Notes under the pieces: generated by a model | What the model was told of the DNA's origin: nothing | Seen by the model: the letters and a program-made list of their open reading frames with translations, nothing else | The model's database searches: none | Made by a program: the position numbers and the translations under genes | Part shown: positions 1 to 7,370 of the stretch, piece by piece | Numbering within the stretch: the stretch's first letter is position 1 | Layout of the letters: each line of letters opens with the position of its first letter | From: UBA4736 sp002404015 | Lineage (GTDB): Bacteria; Chloroflexota; Dormibacteria; Dormibacterales; Dormibacteraceae | Length of the DNA: 24,236 bases | Direction: 5' to 3' | Assembly (NCBI GenBank): GCA_036747295.1 | Contig: DAIOCN010000034.1 | Coordinates: 1-24,236 of the forward strand

Positions 1-70
1 CACACTCGGGTCACTGGCGTCCCCCAAGTCTCACAGGGAGGGTCAGGATGGGGGTCCCTTCGACCGTCGT

Positions 71-436
71 CTAGCTCCTGGGCTCGATCTTCGCCGCGAA
101 GGTCTGCACCGCGATCTTCCCGTCCTTGACGATGAAGGTGTCGGTGGCAAACACCACATCCACCGACGCGCACTTCGCGTGCCAGATCACGTACGCCGCA
201 TCGCCGGCCACGTGCAGCGTGTCCATCGTGAAGTCATAGGTTCCGGGCTTAAAGAGACCCGATACGAATCCTTCGAACGCTGACCGGATCCCGTCACGTC
301 CTTTGATCGGACCGTCCGCCACGATCAAAACCGAGTCCTCGACGTAATCGTCGAGAATCTCGTCTACTCTGCCGTCCGCGAGCGCCCGGAGGTGGTGATC
401 GAGAACCTGCCGGGTGTCCAGGACCTGCGTTGCCAT
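71..436 (-). CDS. NTF2-like / SnoaL-like family protein
   Basis: A 121-residue protein with the size and pattern of the nuclear transport factor 2 (SnoaL-like) alpha+beta-barrel fold. The N-terminal helix carries RQVLDHHLRALADGRVDEIL, followed by a GRDGIRSAFEGF segment and alternating beta strands ending in TDTFIVKDGKIAVQTF. Members bind small ligands or act as isomerases, dehydratases or stress proteins, and sequence alone does not give the substrate. The start is well supported: ATG at 436 is preceded on the minus strand by GGGAGGAG (444-451) at 7 nt spacing. There is no signal peptide. It lies downstream of the SDR/aldo-keto reductase pair on the same strand, but 145 bp and a strong hairpin separate them, so it is probably its own unit. 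The fold call is firm; the role is unknown. Confidence 0.85.
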   Translation of the reverse strand: MATQVLDTRQVLDHHLRALADGRVDEILDDYVEDSVLIVADGPIKGRDGIRSAFEGFVSGLFKPGTYDFTMDTLHVAGDAAYVIWHAKCASVDVVFATDTFIVKDGKIAVQTFAAKIEPRS

Positions 437-443
437 ACTCGAA

Positions 444-476
444 CTCCTCCCACTTGGTAGATCGCCGTGGATCTTA
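444..476 (-). promoter_or_regulatory. Shine-Dalgarno and possible -10 box of the NTF2-like gene
   Basis: On the minus strand a strong ribosome binding site (GGGAGGAG, 444-451) lies 7 nt before the ATG. A TAAGAT hexamer at 471-476 matches the sigma-70 -10 consensus at four of six positions and would give a leader of about 27 nt. No convincing -35 is visible. The ribosome site is solid; the -10 is tentative. Confidence 0.45.
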
Positions 477-546
477 GATCAGAATCCGCGCGCACTACGA
501 GTCGGAACTCAGACGAACAGGCCCGAGATGACGCGACAGCAGGACC

Positions 547-570
547 CCTCCCCCCGCAGGCGGGGGGAGG
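547..570 (-). terminator. G/C-rich perfect hairpin after the aldo/keto reductase gene
   Basis: Perfect inverted repeat with 11-bp arms (CCTCCCCCCGC at 547-557 and its complement at 560-570) and a 2-nt centre. It begins 11 nt past the aldo/keto reductase stop on the minus strand and could end that transcript or stabilise its 3' end. No T-tract follows on either strand, so it is not a classical intrinsic terminator. It resembles the hairpin at 2240-2260 in opposite orientation, so it may instead be a dispersed palindromic repeat. Confidence 0.5.
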
Positions 571-581
571 AACAGATGACC

Positions 582-1442
582 CTAGACGAACAGCGGCTGC
601 TGCCGAGAGCGTTCGGCCAGCGCCTGCATCTCAGCGTCAGCGGGCCGGGCCGAGAATCGCTCGGCGGCGTCCAGCACCCGGGGCAGCAGGTCGACGTCCC
701 CGGTCGTGTTGAGGAAGACGCCCGGCCGCCCCAGCACCCACCAGACCGCGAGGTCAATGTCCCCCTGCGCCTCGAGCGGCTCGTACCAGGTCGAGCGGGT
801 GCGCTCCCGCCCCAGCCAGGGCCCCACCGCGATCGACTTGATCGTCTGCACGCCTACGTCCCGCTCGGCGCACGTGGCGGCCAGCGCCTCGAAGTTCTCG
901 GCGTAGTAGGTCAGGCGCATCGTCAGCCAGTTGTAGGGCAGCAGGACGGAGTCGAAATCGAAGCGCTCCAGGCTGCGCCGGTGGTTGGCGGCGATCTGGG
1001 CGCCGTGGCCGGTGACGCCGATGAAGCGCACGAGGCCCTGCTCCCGGGCTTCCACCGCCGCCTCGATCGCGCCCCCGGGCGAGAGCGCCGTGTCCCACTC
1101 GATCGGGTCCGCCAGGTTGTGCAGCTGCCAGAGGTCGACGTGGTCGACGCCCAGCCGGTCGAGCGAGCGCTCCAGCTCCGCCCGGGCGGCCGCCGCCTTC
1201 CGCTCGCCGGTCTTCGTGGCGAGGAAGAATCGCCCCGGCTCGCGCTTCAGCCAGGGCGCCACCCGCAGCTCGGCGTCGCCGTAGGAGGCGGCCACATCGA
1301 TGTGGTTGACGCCATGACGCAGCAGCACCTCCAGCGTGCGGTCGGCCACGTCCTGCGTCACGCGCGACAGGGACGCGGCCCCGAAGACGGTGCGTGTGCT
1401 CTCGTGCCCGGTCCGTCCGAAACGCGCAACAGGTATCGACAT
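582..1442 (-). CDS. Aldo/keto reductase
   Basis: A 286-residue NAD(P)H-dependent aldo/keto reductase, expected to be a cytosolic TIM barrel reducing a carbonyl or oxidising an alcohol. The full catalytic tetrad is visible: Asp49 and Tyr54 in HIDVAASYGDAE, Lys77 in ATKTGE and His108 in LWQLHNL. Residues 134-141 (VRFIGVTGH) match the family strand leading to the cofactor site. The reading frame stays open far upstream across the SDR gene. The start is fixed at ATG 1442 because homology begins there (MSIPVARFGRTG) and because this ATG shares one base with the SDR stop (TGATG), a standard coupled junction. With the SDR it forms a two-gene oxidoreductase operon. The substrate cannot be told; family assignment is secure. 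Confidence 0.93.
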   Translation of the reverse strand: MSIPVARFGRTGHESTRTVFGAASLSRVTQDVADRTLEVLLRHGVNHIDVAASYGDAELRVAPWLKREPGRFFLATKTGERKAAAARAELERSLDRLGVDHVDLWQLHNLADPIEWDTALSPGGAIEAAVEAREQGLVRFIGVTGHGAQIAANHRRSLERFDFDSVLLPYNWLTMRLTYYAENFEALAATCAERDVGVQTIKSIAVGPWLGRERTRSTWYEPLEAQGDIDLAVWWVLGRPGVFLNTTGDVDLLPRVLDAAERFSARPADAEMQALAERSRQQPLFV

Positions 1443-2221
1443 CAGACCATTGTGTAGCCGCCGCTCACCGACAGCGTCTGGCCCGTGATGTACGAGGCCT
1501 GGTCGGAGGCGAGGAAGAGGACGGCCGGGGCCATGTCCTCGGCGCGGCCGAGGCGCCGCAGCGGGTAGGACCTGGCCACCTTCTCCAGCACCTCCGGCGT
1601 GAACTGGTCGCCCTGGTCGCCCGCCCACACCGACTCCGCGCCCGAAGTCTCGCGGGGCCCCGGCACGAAGCCGGGGCAGACCACGTTGAGCGTGATCCCG
1701 TGCTTGCCAACCTCCTTGGCGATCGCCTTGGACATCGCGATCACGCCGGCCTTGGTTCCCGAGTAGACGGCCTCCCGCCACTCGCCGATGCGGCCCGCGT
1801 CGGAGGCGACGGAGACGATCCGGCCCCGCTTGCGCTCGATCATGTGGTCGAGCACGGCTCGGGTGCAGTTGATGAAGCCCCACATGTCGATGGCGATCTC
1901 CTTCTCCCACTCCTCGCGCGGCTTCTCGACGAAGAGTCGGTCGACCGTCCAGCCGGCGCAGTTGACGAGCACGTCGATGCCGCCCAGCCGCTGCACCGCA
2001 TAGCCCGCCATGGCCCGGGCCGAGTCCCAGGAGGTGACGTCGGTCCGGAAGACCGCCATGTGGCCGCTGGCTTCGGCGGCCGTGGCCCGGGCCCGCTCCA
2101 GGTCGATGTCCGCGATCAGCACCCGGGCGCCCTCGGCCGCGAACCCCAGGCTGATCGCCCGCCCGATGTTGGAGGCGCCGCCGGTCACCACGACCGTGCG
2201 GCCCGTCAGTCCGAGGTCCAC
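1442..2221 (-). CDS. SDR family NAD-dependent oxidoreductase
   Basis: Classical short-chain dehydrogenase/reductase of 259 residues. It shows the Rossmann glycine motif TGGASNIG (13-20), an acidic Asp38 at the end of strand 2 that favours NAD(H), NCAG (87-90), Asn118, catalytic Ser140 and Tyr153-x3-Lys157 (YSGTK), then the VCPGF loop and the C-terminal SGGYTMV. The closest familiar families are FabG-like and hydroxyacyl-CoA dehydrogenase types, but the substrate is undetermined. GTG 2221 is chosen because homology starts at DLGLTGRTVVVTGG; a start at 2338 would add 39 proline-rich residues encoded by the G-rich hairpin and is unlikely. A TACAGT box sits 6 nt before this GTG, compatible with a leaderless mRNA. 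The gene is coupled to the downstream aldo/keto reductase. Confidence 0.92.
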   Translation of the reverse strand: MDLGLTGRTVVVTGGASNIGRAISLGFAAEGARVLIADIDLERARATAAEASGHMAVFRTDVTSWDSARAMAGYAVQRLGGIDVLVNCAGWTVDRLFVEKPREEWEKEIAIDMWGFINCTRAVLDHMIERKRGRIVSVASDAGRIGEWREAVYSGTKAGVIAMSKAIAKEVGKHGITLNVVCPGFVPGPRETSGAESVWAGDQGDQFTPEVLEKVARSYPLRRLGRAEDMAPAVLFLASDQASYITGQTLSVSGGYTMV

Positions 2222-2227
2222 CGGAAG

Positions 2228-2233
2228 ACTGTA
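2228..2233 (-). promoter_or_regulatory. Possible -10 box of the SDR/aldo-keto reductase operon
   Basis: TACAGT on the minus strand fits the TAnnnT pattern and lies 6 nt before GTG 2221, placing the transcript start at or near the start codon. There is no Shine-Dalgarno sequence, in keeping with leaderless translation. No -35 match is visible because the upstream DNA is the G-rich hairpin. Confidence 0.3.
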
Positions 2234-2239
2234 AAGACT

Positions 2240-2260
2240 CCCTCCCCCGTGTGGGGAGGG
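2240..2260. repeat. G-rich hairpin, inverted relative of the 547-570 element
   Basis: Perfect 8-bp arms (CCCTCCCC at 2240-2247 and GGGGAGGG at 2253-2260) with loop CGTGT, followed by another G-rich run to about 2272. Read on the minus strand it has the same GGACCCC-CTCCCC start and GGGGGAGG end as the 547-570 hairpin read on the plus strand. The two therefore bracket the SDR/aldo-keto reductase pair in inverted orientation. It lies in the divergent gap between the SDR gene and the membrane protein gene. Confidence 0.45.
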
Positions 2261-2325
2261 CGGGGAGGGGGTCCGAGCGCCAGGGGACTTGTCCTCGGGG
2301 CCCGCCGCGCGGATCATTGGCGGCC

Positions 2326-3339
2326 ATGGCTGCAGCACCCGTCCGCGTGCGGGCGATGGCCTTGTCCGACTTCCTCGATGAGATCATTCGGGTCTACCGG
2401 AGCCACTTCGTCCTGCTGGCCGGCATGGCTCTGCTTATCCAGCTGCCGACGCTGCTCTTCTCGATCAGCTTTGGCAGCCGCTTCGCGACACTCGTCCAAT
2501 CGGCCCCGACCGCCCGGCCGAACAACGAGCAGGTCCGGGCCGCCTTCACCGATCCCGCCTTCCTCACCAGCCTGGCGGTCGCCGGGCTGGTCACGCTGAT
2601 CGCCTTCCCCTTCCTCTACGGGGCGATGTTCAAGGCCTCGATCGACGCCGTAGAGGGCAGGCCGGCCACCCTGTGGAGCGTGCTGGCGGCCGTCGGCCGG
2701 CGCTACTTCGAGGTGTTCGCCCTGGGCCTGATCGACTCCCTTGTGATCGTGCTTCTGGCCCTGACCTGCCTGGGAGCCCCGATCGCGCTCTGGATCGGCG
2801 TGCGCTGGCTGCTCGCCGGCCCGGTGCTCTTCTCGGAGGGAGCCGGCCCGATCCAGGCCCTGGGCCGCAGCTGGCGGCTCACCCAGGGCGCCTGGTGGCG
2901 CACCTTCGGCCTCCTGCTGCTGGTGCTGCTGATGGTGTCGGTGGTAGGCGGCGGCCTCGGCTACATCGCCCAGCTGTTGGCCCTGCTGGCACCCAACCCG
3001 GTGGTGGGCCTGGTGGTCCAGTTCGCGGTCCAGACGCTCCTGCAGGCCCTCACCCAGCCCATCTACTTCATCTTCCTGGCCCTGCTCTACATCGACCGCC
3101 GCGTCCGCAGCGAGGGCGCGGAGCTGGACCAGCTGGCCCTGGCCGCCGCCGGCGCGCAGCCTGCCTACGGCTTCGGCGCCGGCTCCGGCTATCCGCCCCC
3201 GCCTCCGGGACCGCCCGGGTCCCCACCGGGTCCCCCGCCCGGCAGCCTGCAGGCGCCGCCGGCGTTTCCACCTCCCCAGTGGTCGCCGCCGCCCCGGCCG
3301 AGCGCTCCGCCGCCGCCTCGGGAGCCCGAACAGCCCTGA
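2326..3339 (+). CDS. Multipass membrane protein with proline-rich C-terminal tail
   Basis: A 337-residue integral membrane protein. Hydrophobic segments lie at about 29-50, 86-108, 128-165 (probably two helices), 191-220 and 225-255, so six or so helices. The last 50 residues are very rich in Pro and Gly (PPPPPGPPGSPPGPPPG and similar) and presumably form a disordered cytosolic tail. Such proteins resemble the YciC or glycerophosphodiesterase-membrane-domain type and have no enzymatic motif here. ATG 2326 is preferred; ATG 2356 (MALSDFLDEIIRVYR) is close and also plausible, whereas GTG 2251 would translate the G-rich hairpin. It heads the DUF4129/MoxR operon, in the place where mycobacteria, as I recall, carry Rv3689. 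Its stop overlaps an in-frame CTG of the next gene. Function unknown. Confidence 0.85.
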   Translation: MAAAPVRVRAMALSDFLDEIIRVYRSHFVLLAGMALLIQLPTLLFSISFGSRFATLVQSAPTARPNNEQVRAAFTDPAFLTSLAVAGLVTLIAFPFLYGAMFKASIDAVEGRPATLWSVLAAVGRRYFEVFALGLIDSLVIVLLALTCLGAPIALWIGVRWLLAGPVLFSEGAGPIQALGRSWRLTQGAWWRTFGLLLLVLLMVSVVGGGLGYIAQLLALLAPNPVVGLVVQFAVQTLLQALTQPIYFIFLALLYIDRRVRSEGAELDQLALAAAGAQPAYGFGAGSGYPPPPPGPPGSPPGPPPGSLQAPPAFPPPQWSPPPRPSAPPPPREPEQP

Positions 3340-3971
3340 TCGGGGCCATCCGGGCGCTGCTCGCGCAACCGCAGCCCGTGGACCCGGCCGCGGTCCGCCA
3401 GGTCGTGAAGCAGATCCTTGCCCAGGACCGATACGCCCCGCTGTTCCGCAAGCCGGGACCCCTCGACCAGGCGCTGGGCTGGATCGGCGACCGCATGGCC
3501 GAGTTGATCGGCTGGCTGCTGGCGATCCTGACCGGCCGCTCGGCCGACCTGGGCGCCCTGCTGTCCGGGGTCGCGATCGTGGTGGTGCTCCTCGCCGGCG
3601 CCGCCGTCGCGCTGTACGGCTACCGCACCCGGTCGCGGGGCGGCGGCGAGCGAGCCCGGCTCGCGGCAGTCCCGCTGACCCCCACCGACCACTTCGGCGA
3701 GGCCGATCGGCTGGCGGCGCTCGGGGACCTGGCGGGCGCGGTTCGCGAGCTCGCGCTCGGGGTGGCGGCCGCCCTGGCCGGCGACCGGCCCCTCCGTGAG
3801 ACCAGCCTGACCGTGCGCGAGATCTTTCGGGGCTCCGACGACCCCAAGGCGCTGCGTCCGCTGCTGGCCGCGTTCGAGGAGTCCTTCTACGGCCACCACG
3901 AGCTGGACAGCGACCGCCTCCGCAGCGCGGAAGCAGCCGCCCGCCCGTTCCGCCGGGGATCGGCCGCGTGA
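3336..3971 (+). CDS. DUF4129 domain membrane protein
   Basis: A protein of about 211 residues with a hydrophobic stretch near 53-66, a clear transmembrane helix at about 71-96 and a cytosolic C-terminal domain (115-205). The latter shows the DUF4129 pattern: helix DRLAALGDLAGAVRELALGV, then TSLTVREIFR and LLAAFEESFYGHHELD. DUF4129 proteins are found beside MoxR and DUF58 genes, but their biochemical role is not established. The start is uncertain. CTG 3336 overlaps the preceding stop as CTGA, like the forced CTG starts of MoxR and RlmB, and GGGAG lies 11 nt upstream. GTG 3378 would start exactly at the conserved DPAAVRQVVKQIL helix, and GTG 3279 would overlap the upstream gene by 61 nt. The domain is secure, the start is not. 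Confidence 0.8.
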   Translation: MIGAIRALLAQPQPVDPAAVRQVVKQILAQDRYAPLFRKPGPLDQALGWIGDRMAELIGWLLAILTGRSADLGALLSGVAIVVVLLAGAAVALYGYRTRSRGGGERARLAAVPLTPTDHFGEADRLAALGDLAGAVRELALGVAAALAGDRPLRETSLTVREIFRGSDDPKALRPLLAAFEESFYGHHELDSDRLRSAEAAARPFRRGSAA

Positions 3972-5101
3972 GAGATGTCCGCTCCTGGCTGATCCTCTTC
4001 GGCCTGGCCGCCCTGGTGGTGGTCCTGGCGGTCGCCGGCCGGGCCCCTTCCGACTCCCCCTACCACGCGGTTACCAGCGACGGCGCCGGCGGCACCTCGG
4101 CGCTGCGCCAGCTGGCCGGACGCCTCGGCCACCCCACCGCCGTGGTGGAGGGCGACTTCAGCCTGCCTCCCGGCGGCCTGCTGTTCGTCTTCACGCCGAC
4201 GGCGGGCTTCACCGACGGCGAGGCCAGGGACCTGCGCTCCTGGGTCGAGGGCGGCGGGGTCCTCGTGTATGCGGCCGAGACCGCCAGCCAGCCCGTGGAG
4301 GGTGCGCTCGGCCTTGCCCGCGTGACCCGGTCGACGCCGGGCGACAGCGCCCAGGCGCTCGAGGGCCTGCCCGCCGTCGGCACGGTGGATGGCGCCTACG
4401 CGCAGCCGTTCGTTCCGAGCTCGGAGCGGGTGGCGATCCTGGCCGGCGCGAGCGGGGCCGGGGTCGGGGTCCGGGTCTCGATCGGCCAGGGCGTGGTCTT
4501 CGCGCTCGCCGACCCGCTGGCCCTGAGCAACAGCCGCCTCCTGCTCGCCGACAACGCGCCCTTCGCGGCCGACCTCCTCGCGTATGCCGCGCCCGGCTCG
4601 GCGGTCAGGTTCGACGAGTTCCACCACGGCGCCCAGAACGGCGGCTCGGTGGCCGGCGCCGTGTACTCGTTCGCGTGGGGCCAGGCGCTGATCTGGGCGG
4701 TGCTGGTCCTCTTCGTCGGCCTGGCGATCCGCGGCCGCGTGGTCGGGCCCCCGATCCCGCTTCAGGAGGACGTCCCGCGCTCGCTGAACGAGCACACGGA
4801 GGCGGTTGGGCGGCTGCTCCAGCGCACCGGTGGCCGCCGCGAGGCGCTCGAGGCGCTGGTCCACGCCACCCGGCGCGCGGTCTCGCGCCGCCACGGCCTG
4901 GCCGTCGACACCGCCCGGCCCGACTTCCATGACATCCTGGGACGCCGGGACCCCGAAACCGACGCGGCGCTGGTGCGGGCCGAGACGGAGGTGGCGCGGG
5001 CGGCGGGCTCCGACGCGGGCGTGCTCGCCGTGGGCCGCGCCCTGCACGACATCGCCTACCCGGTCCGACCTCGGACCCCACAAGGAGGAGATCGGAACTG
5101 A
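3968..5101 (+). CDS. DUF4350 domain membrane protein
   Basis: A 377-residue protein anchored at both ends: an N-terminal helix at about 6-24 (WLILFGLAALVVVLAVAG) and a second near 240-257 (ALIWAVLVLFVGLAI). The extracytoplasmic part between them has the glutamine-amidotransferase-like DUF4350 pattern, including SALRQLAGRLGHP, LLFVFTP, LRSWVEGGGVLVYAAET and a conserved FDEFHHG just before the second helix. The cytosolic tail holds SLNEHTEAVGRLLQRTGGR and continues as helices. GTG 3968 overlaps the DUF4129 stop by 4 nt (GTGA), a coupled junction. The position before moxR matches the equivalent mycobacterial locus. DUF4350 partners are thought to be envelope components handled by the MoxR ATPase, but no activity is proven. 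Family assignment is good; function unknown. Confidence 0.87.
   Translation: MRDVRSWLILFGLAALVVVLAVAGRAPSDSPYHAVTSDGAGGTSALRQLAGRLGHPTAVVEGDFSLPPGGLLFVFTPTAGFTDGEARDLRSWVEGGGVLVYAAETASQPVEGALGLARVTRSTPGDSAQALEGLPAVGTVDGAYAQPFVPSSERVAILAGASGAGVGVRVSIGQGVVFALADPLALSNSRLLLADNAPFAADLLAYAAPGSAVRFDEFHHGAQNGGSVAGAVYSFAWGQALIWAVLVLFVGLAIRGRVVGPPIPLQEDVPRSLNEHTEAVGRLLQRTGGRREALEALVHATRRAVSRRHGLAVDTARPDFHDILGRRDPETDAALVRAETEVARAAGSDAGVLAVGRALHDIAYPVRPRTPQGGDRN
5082..5090 (+). promoter_or_regulatory. Shine-Dalgarno sequence that fixes the CTG start of the MoxR gene
   Basis: AAGGAGGAG, a near-perfect anti-16S match, lies inside the end of the DUF4350 gene and 7 nt before CTG 5098. No in-frame ATG, GTG or TTG occurs between it and GTG 5224, which would lie inside the Walker A motif. 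It therefore decides the non-canonical start. Confidence 0.8.
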
Positions 5102-6045
5102 AGACGCCCGAGTTCTACGAACGGTTCCACGCCCAGCTGGCCAAGGCCCTGGTCGGCCAGGACACCGCCATCCGCCTCTGCGCCATCGCTCTCGTCGCGG
5201 GCGGCCACATCCTGCTCGAGGGCGTGCCCGGGGTGGGCAAGACGCTGCTGGCCAAGGCGATCGCCCGGGTCATGGACCTGGACTACCGCCGGGTCCAGTT
5301 CACCCCGGACCTGATGCCCTCGGACATCGTCGGGACCTCGATCTACGACCTGCAGTCGCGGGAGTTCCGGATCCGGCGCGGCCCGATCTTCGCCAACGTG
5401 TTCCTGGCGGACGAGATCAACCGGGCCCCGGCCAAGGTCCAGGCTGCCCTGCTGGAGTCGATGGAGGAGCGGGGCGTGACCCTGGAGGGCAGCCAGCTGG
5501 CCCTGCCTGACCCGTTCCTGGTCCTCGCCACCCAGAACCCGGTGGAGTACGAGGGCACGTACAACCTGCCCGAGGCCCAGCAGGACCGCTTCCTGTTCAA
5601 GGTGCTGATCGGCTACCCGGCCCCCGAGCAGGAGGTGGAGGTCCTGACGCGCTGGGGCAGTGGCATCGAGCTCCGCGACCCGGTCCAGGCGGGCGTCGAG
5701 CCGGTCCTCAGCGGGGCCGACCTGAAAGCGTGCCGCGAGGAATCGATCGGGGTGACGGCCGACGAGCAGATCCGACGCTACATCGTGGACCTGGTGATCG
5801 CCACCCGCGAGGCGCCGGAGCTGGCGCTGGGCGGCAGCACCCGGGCCGCGGTCATGATCCTTCTGGCGAGCAAGGCGGCGGCCGCGTTTGAGGGCCGCGA
5901 CTTCGTCACTCCCGACGACGTGAAGGAGCTGCTCGCGCCGGCGCTCCGCCACCGCCTGATCCTTCGGCCGGAGGCCGAGGTCGCCGGCCACACGGCGGAC
6001 AGCGCGCTGGCCGGCGTGGTCGCCAGGGTGACGCCGCCACGCTGA
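5098..6045 (+). CDS. MoxR family AAA+ ATPase, CTG start
   Basis: A 315-residue MoxR-type AAA+ ATPase, a cytosolic chaperone-like ATPase that works with VWA or DUF58 partners on protein complexes at the membrane. Visible are Walker A GVPGVGKT (42-49, Lys48), the SDIVGTSIYD insert (75-84), Walker B VFLADEIN (101-108, Asp105-Glu106), sensor 1 in ATQNP (Asn147) and the arginine of EAQQDRF (Arg164). The C-terminal helical lid holds GGSTRAAVMILLASKAAA and the sensor-2-like region LLAPALRHRLIL. The first canonical start, GTG 5224, falls at residue 43 inside Walker A, so it cannot be right. CTG 5098, overlapping the preceding TGA (CTGA) and 7 nt after AAGGAGGAG, gives the normal family N-terminus (FYERFHAQLAKALVGQD). 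It lies between DUF4350 and DUF58 genes, its usual partners. Confidence 0.93.
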   Translation: MKTPEFYERFHAQLAKALVGQDTAIRLCAIALVAGGHILLEGVPGVGKTLLAKAIARVMDLDYRRVQFTPDLMPSDIVGTSIYDLQSREFRIRRGPIFANVFLADEINRAPAKVQAALLESMEERGVTLEGSQLALPDPFLVLATQNPVEYEGTYNLPEAQQDRFLFKVLIGYPAPEQEVEVLTRWGSGIELRDPVQAGVEPVLSGADLKACREESIGVTADEQIRRYIVDLVIATREAPELALGGSTRAAVMILLASKAAAAFEGRDFVTPDDVKELLAPALRHRLILRPEAEVAGHTADSALAGVVARVTPPR

Positions 6046-7370
6046 CGCAACTCCGCACGCTGGTGCCGGAGCGGCGGCTGCTGATGGCGCTCATTATCGG
6101 GGCCGCGCTCTACGCCCTGACCGCCGTCACCGCCGCGCTCTGGCCGATCGTGGTCCTGTACAACGCGGCGGTCGTAGGGCTCGCGCTGCGGGACGCCCGC
6201 CGGTTGCCGGGGCCGGGCGGTTTCCGGACCCAGCGGCTGCTCGCGCGGCCGCTCTCGCTGGGAGCGCGCCAGGAGGTGATCGTGCAGATCAGCGCGCCGG
6301 CGGCGGCCGGGATGGCGGCCCGGGTGGGCGACCATGTGCCGGCCGAGCTGCTGCCGGACGCCAGGGAGCTGTTGGGCCGCTTCGACGGGTCCGGCCGGCT
6401 GGAGCTCAGCTACCACGTCCAGCCTCCGCACAGGGGCGCCTTCCACTTCGGACGCGTCGACGTGCGCTGCTCCCGGCCGGGCGGCTGGTGGGCGCGCCAG
6501 CTGGGCCTTCCGGCCGCGGAGGAGGTGGCGGTCTACCCCGACGTGCTCCAGGTGCGGACCTACCAGCTGAGCGTGCGCCGGGGCCTCCGGCTGGCGGCCG
6601 GGCTTCGCCGCGACCGGCCGCCGGGCGCCGCCACCGCCTTCGCCGCGCTCAGGGACTACCTGCCCGGCGACGACATGCGCCGGGTCGACTGGAAGGCGAC
6701 TGCCCGCAGGGACCGGCCGATCACGGCCGAAGTGGAGGCCGAGCGCGGCCAGCAGCTGCTGATCGCGCTCGACTGCGGCCGCTTGATGACAGCCCGCGCG
6801 GGCCGCCTCACCAAGCTGGACAACGCGGTCAACGCGGCGCTGCTCCTGGCCTGGGTGGCCCAGGCCCACGGCGACCGGGTCGGGCTGGTCGCCTTTGCCG
6901 ACCGCATCCTCGGCTTCGTGCCTCCGCAGCGGGGCAGCGCCCAGGTGCGCCGGATCAACCAGGCCCTGTACGCGGTCCAGGCCCGCTCCGCGGAGCCGGA
7001 CTTCCAGGGCGCCGCCGGCTTCCTGGCCCGGCGCGTCCCCCGGCGCTCGCTGGTCGTGCTGCTGACGGACGTGCTGGACATCGAGGCCTCGGCCGACCTG
7101 GTGGCCAGCGCGCTGCACCTGGGACGCCGCCACCTGGTCCTGGTGGTGGCGATGGCCGACCCCGCGGTGCTGGCCTCGCTGACCCAGCCGGTCGCGACCG
7201 CACTGCGCGCCTACGAGTGGGCGGCCGCCGAAGAGCTCACGAGGATCCGCCGGACCAGCTTCGAGGTGCTCCAGAGGGGCGGGGTGCTGGGCCTGGACGT
7301 GACGGCCGGGGAGCTCAGCCCGCGCCTGGTCGAGCGCTACCTGGAGCTGAAGGAGCGGGCCCTGATCTGA
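6042..7370 (+). CDS. DUF58 domain protein (MoxR partner)
   Basis: A protein of 442 residues from CTG 6042, or 435 from GTG 6063. Two transmembrane helices lie near the N-terminus (LLMALIIGAALYALTAV and IVVLYNAAVVGLAL). The DUF58 signature follows at about 205-227 (DYLPGDDMRRVDWKATARR), then a von Willebrand factor A-like fold with LLIALDCGR and a VVLLTDVLDIE strand; the classical MIDAS DxSxS is degenerate (DCGRL). DUF58 proteins are membrane-tethered partners of MoxR ATPases. CTG 6042 overlaps the moxR stop as CTGA; GTG 6063 starts at PERRLLMAL and is equally possible, and neither has a Shine-Dalgarno match. Its last 56 nt are overlapped on the other strand by the SpoIIM-like gene. Family is secure, start uncertain. 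Confidence 0.9.
   Translation: MTQLRTLVPERRLLMALIIGAALYALTAVTAALWPIVVLYNAAVVGLALRDARRLPGPGGFRTQRLLARPLSLGARQEVIVQISAPAAAGMAARVGDHVPAELLPDARELLGRFDGSGRLELSYHVQPPHRGAFHFGRVDVRCSRPGGWWARQLGLPAAEEVAVYPDVLQVRTYQLSVRRGLRLAAGLRRDRPPGAATAFAALRDYLPGDDMRRVDWKATARRDRPITAEVEAERGQQLLIALDCGRLMTARAGRLTKLDNAVNAALLLAWVAQAHGDRVGLVAFADRILGFVPPQRGSAQVRRINQALYAVQARSAEPDFQGAAGFLARRVPRRSLVVLLTDVLDIEASADLVASALHLGRRHLVLVVAMADPAVLASLTQPVATALRAYEWAAAEELTRIRRTSFEVLQRGGVLGLDVTAGELSPRLVERYLELKERALI

Noticed and set aside
414..1457. Long plus-strand frame of 347 codons opposite the aldo/keto reductase
   Set aside because: Its translation is an Arg/Gly/Pro/Val-rich antisense shadow with no motif, whereas the minus strand encodes a complete enzyme with its catalytic tetrad.
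582..2387. A continuous 601-codon minus-strand frame covering both the aldo/keto reductase and the SDR region, seeming to be a fusion protein
   Set aside because: Only the last 286 codons encode a recognisable protein. The upstream part is an Arg/Gly/Pro-rich shadow of the SDR gene in another frame, and the TGATG junction gives a proper start for the reductase.
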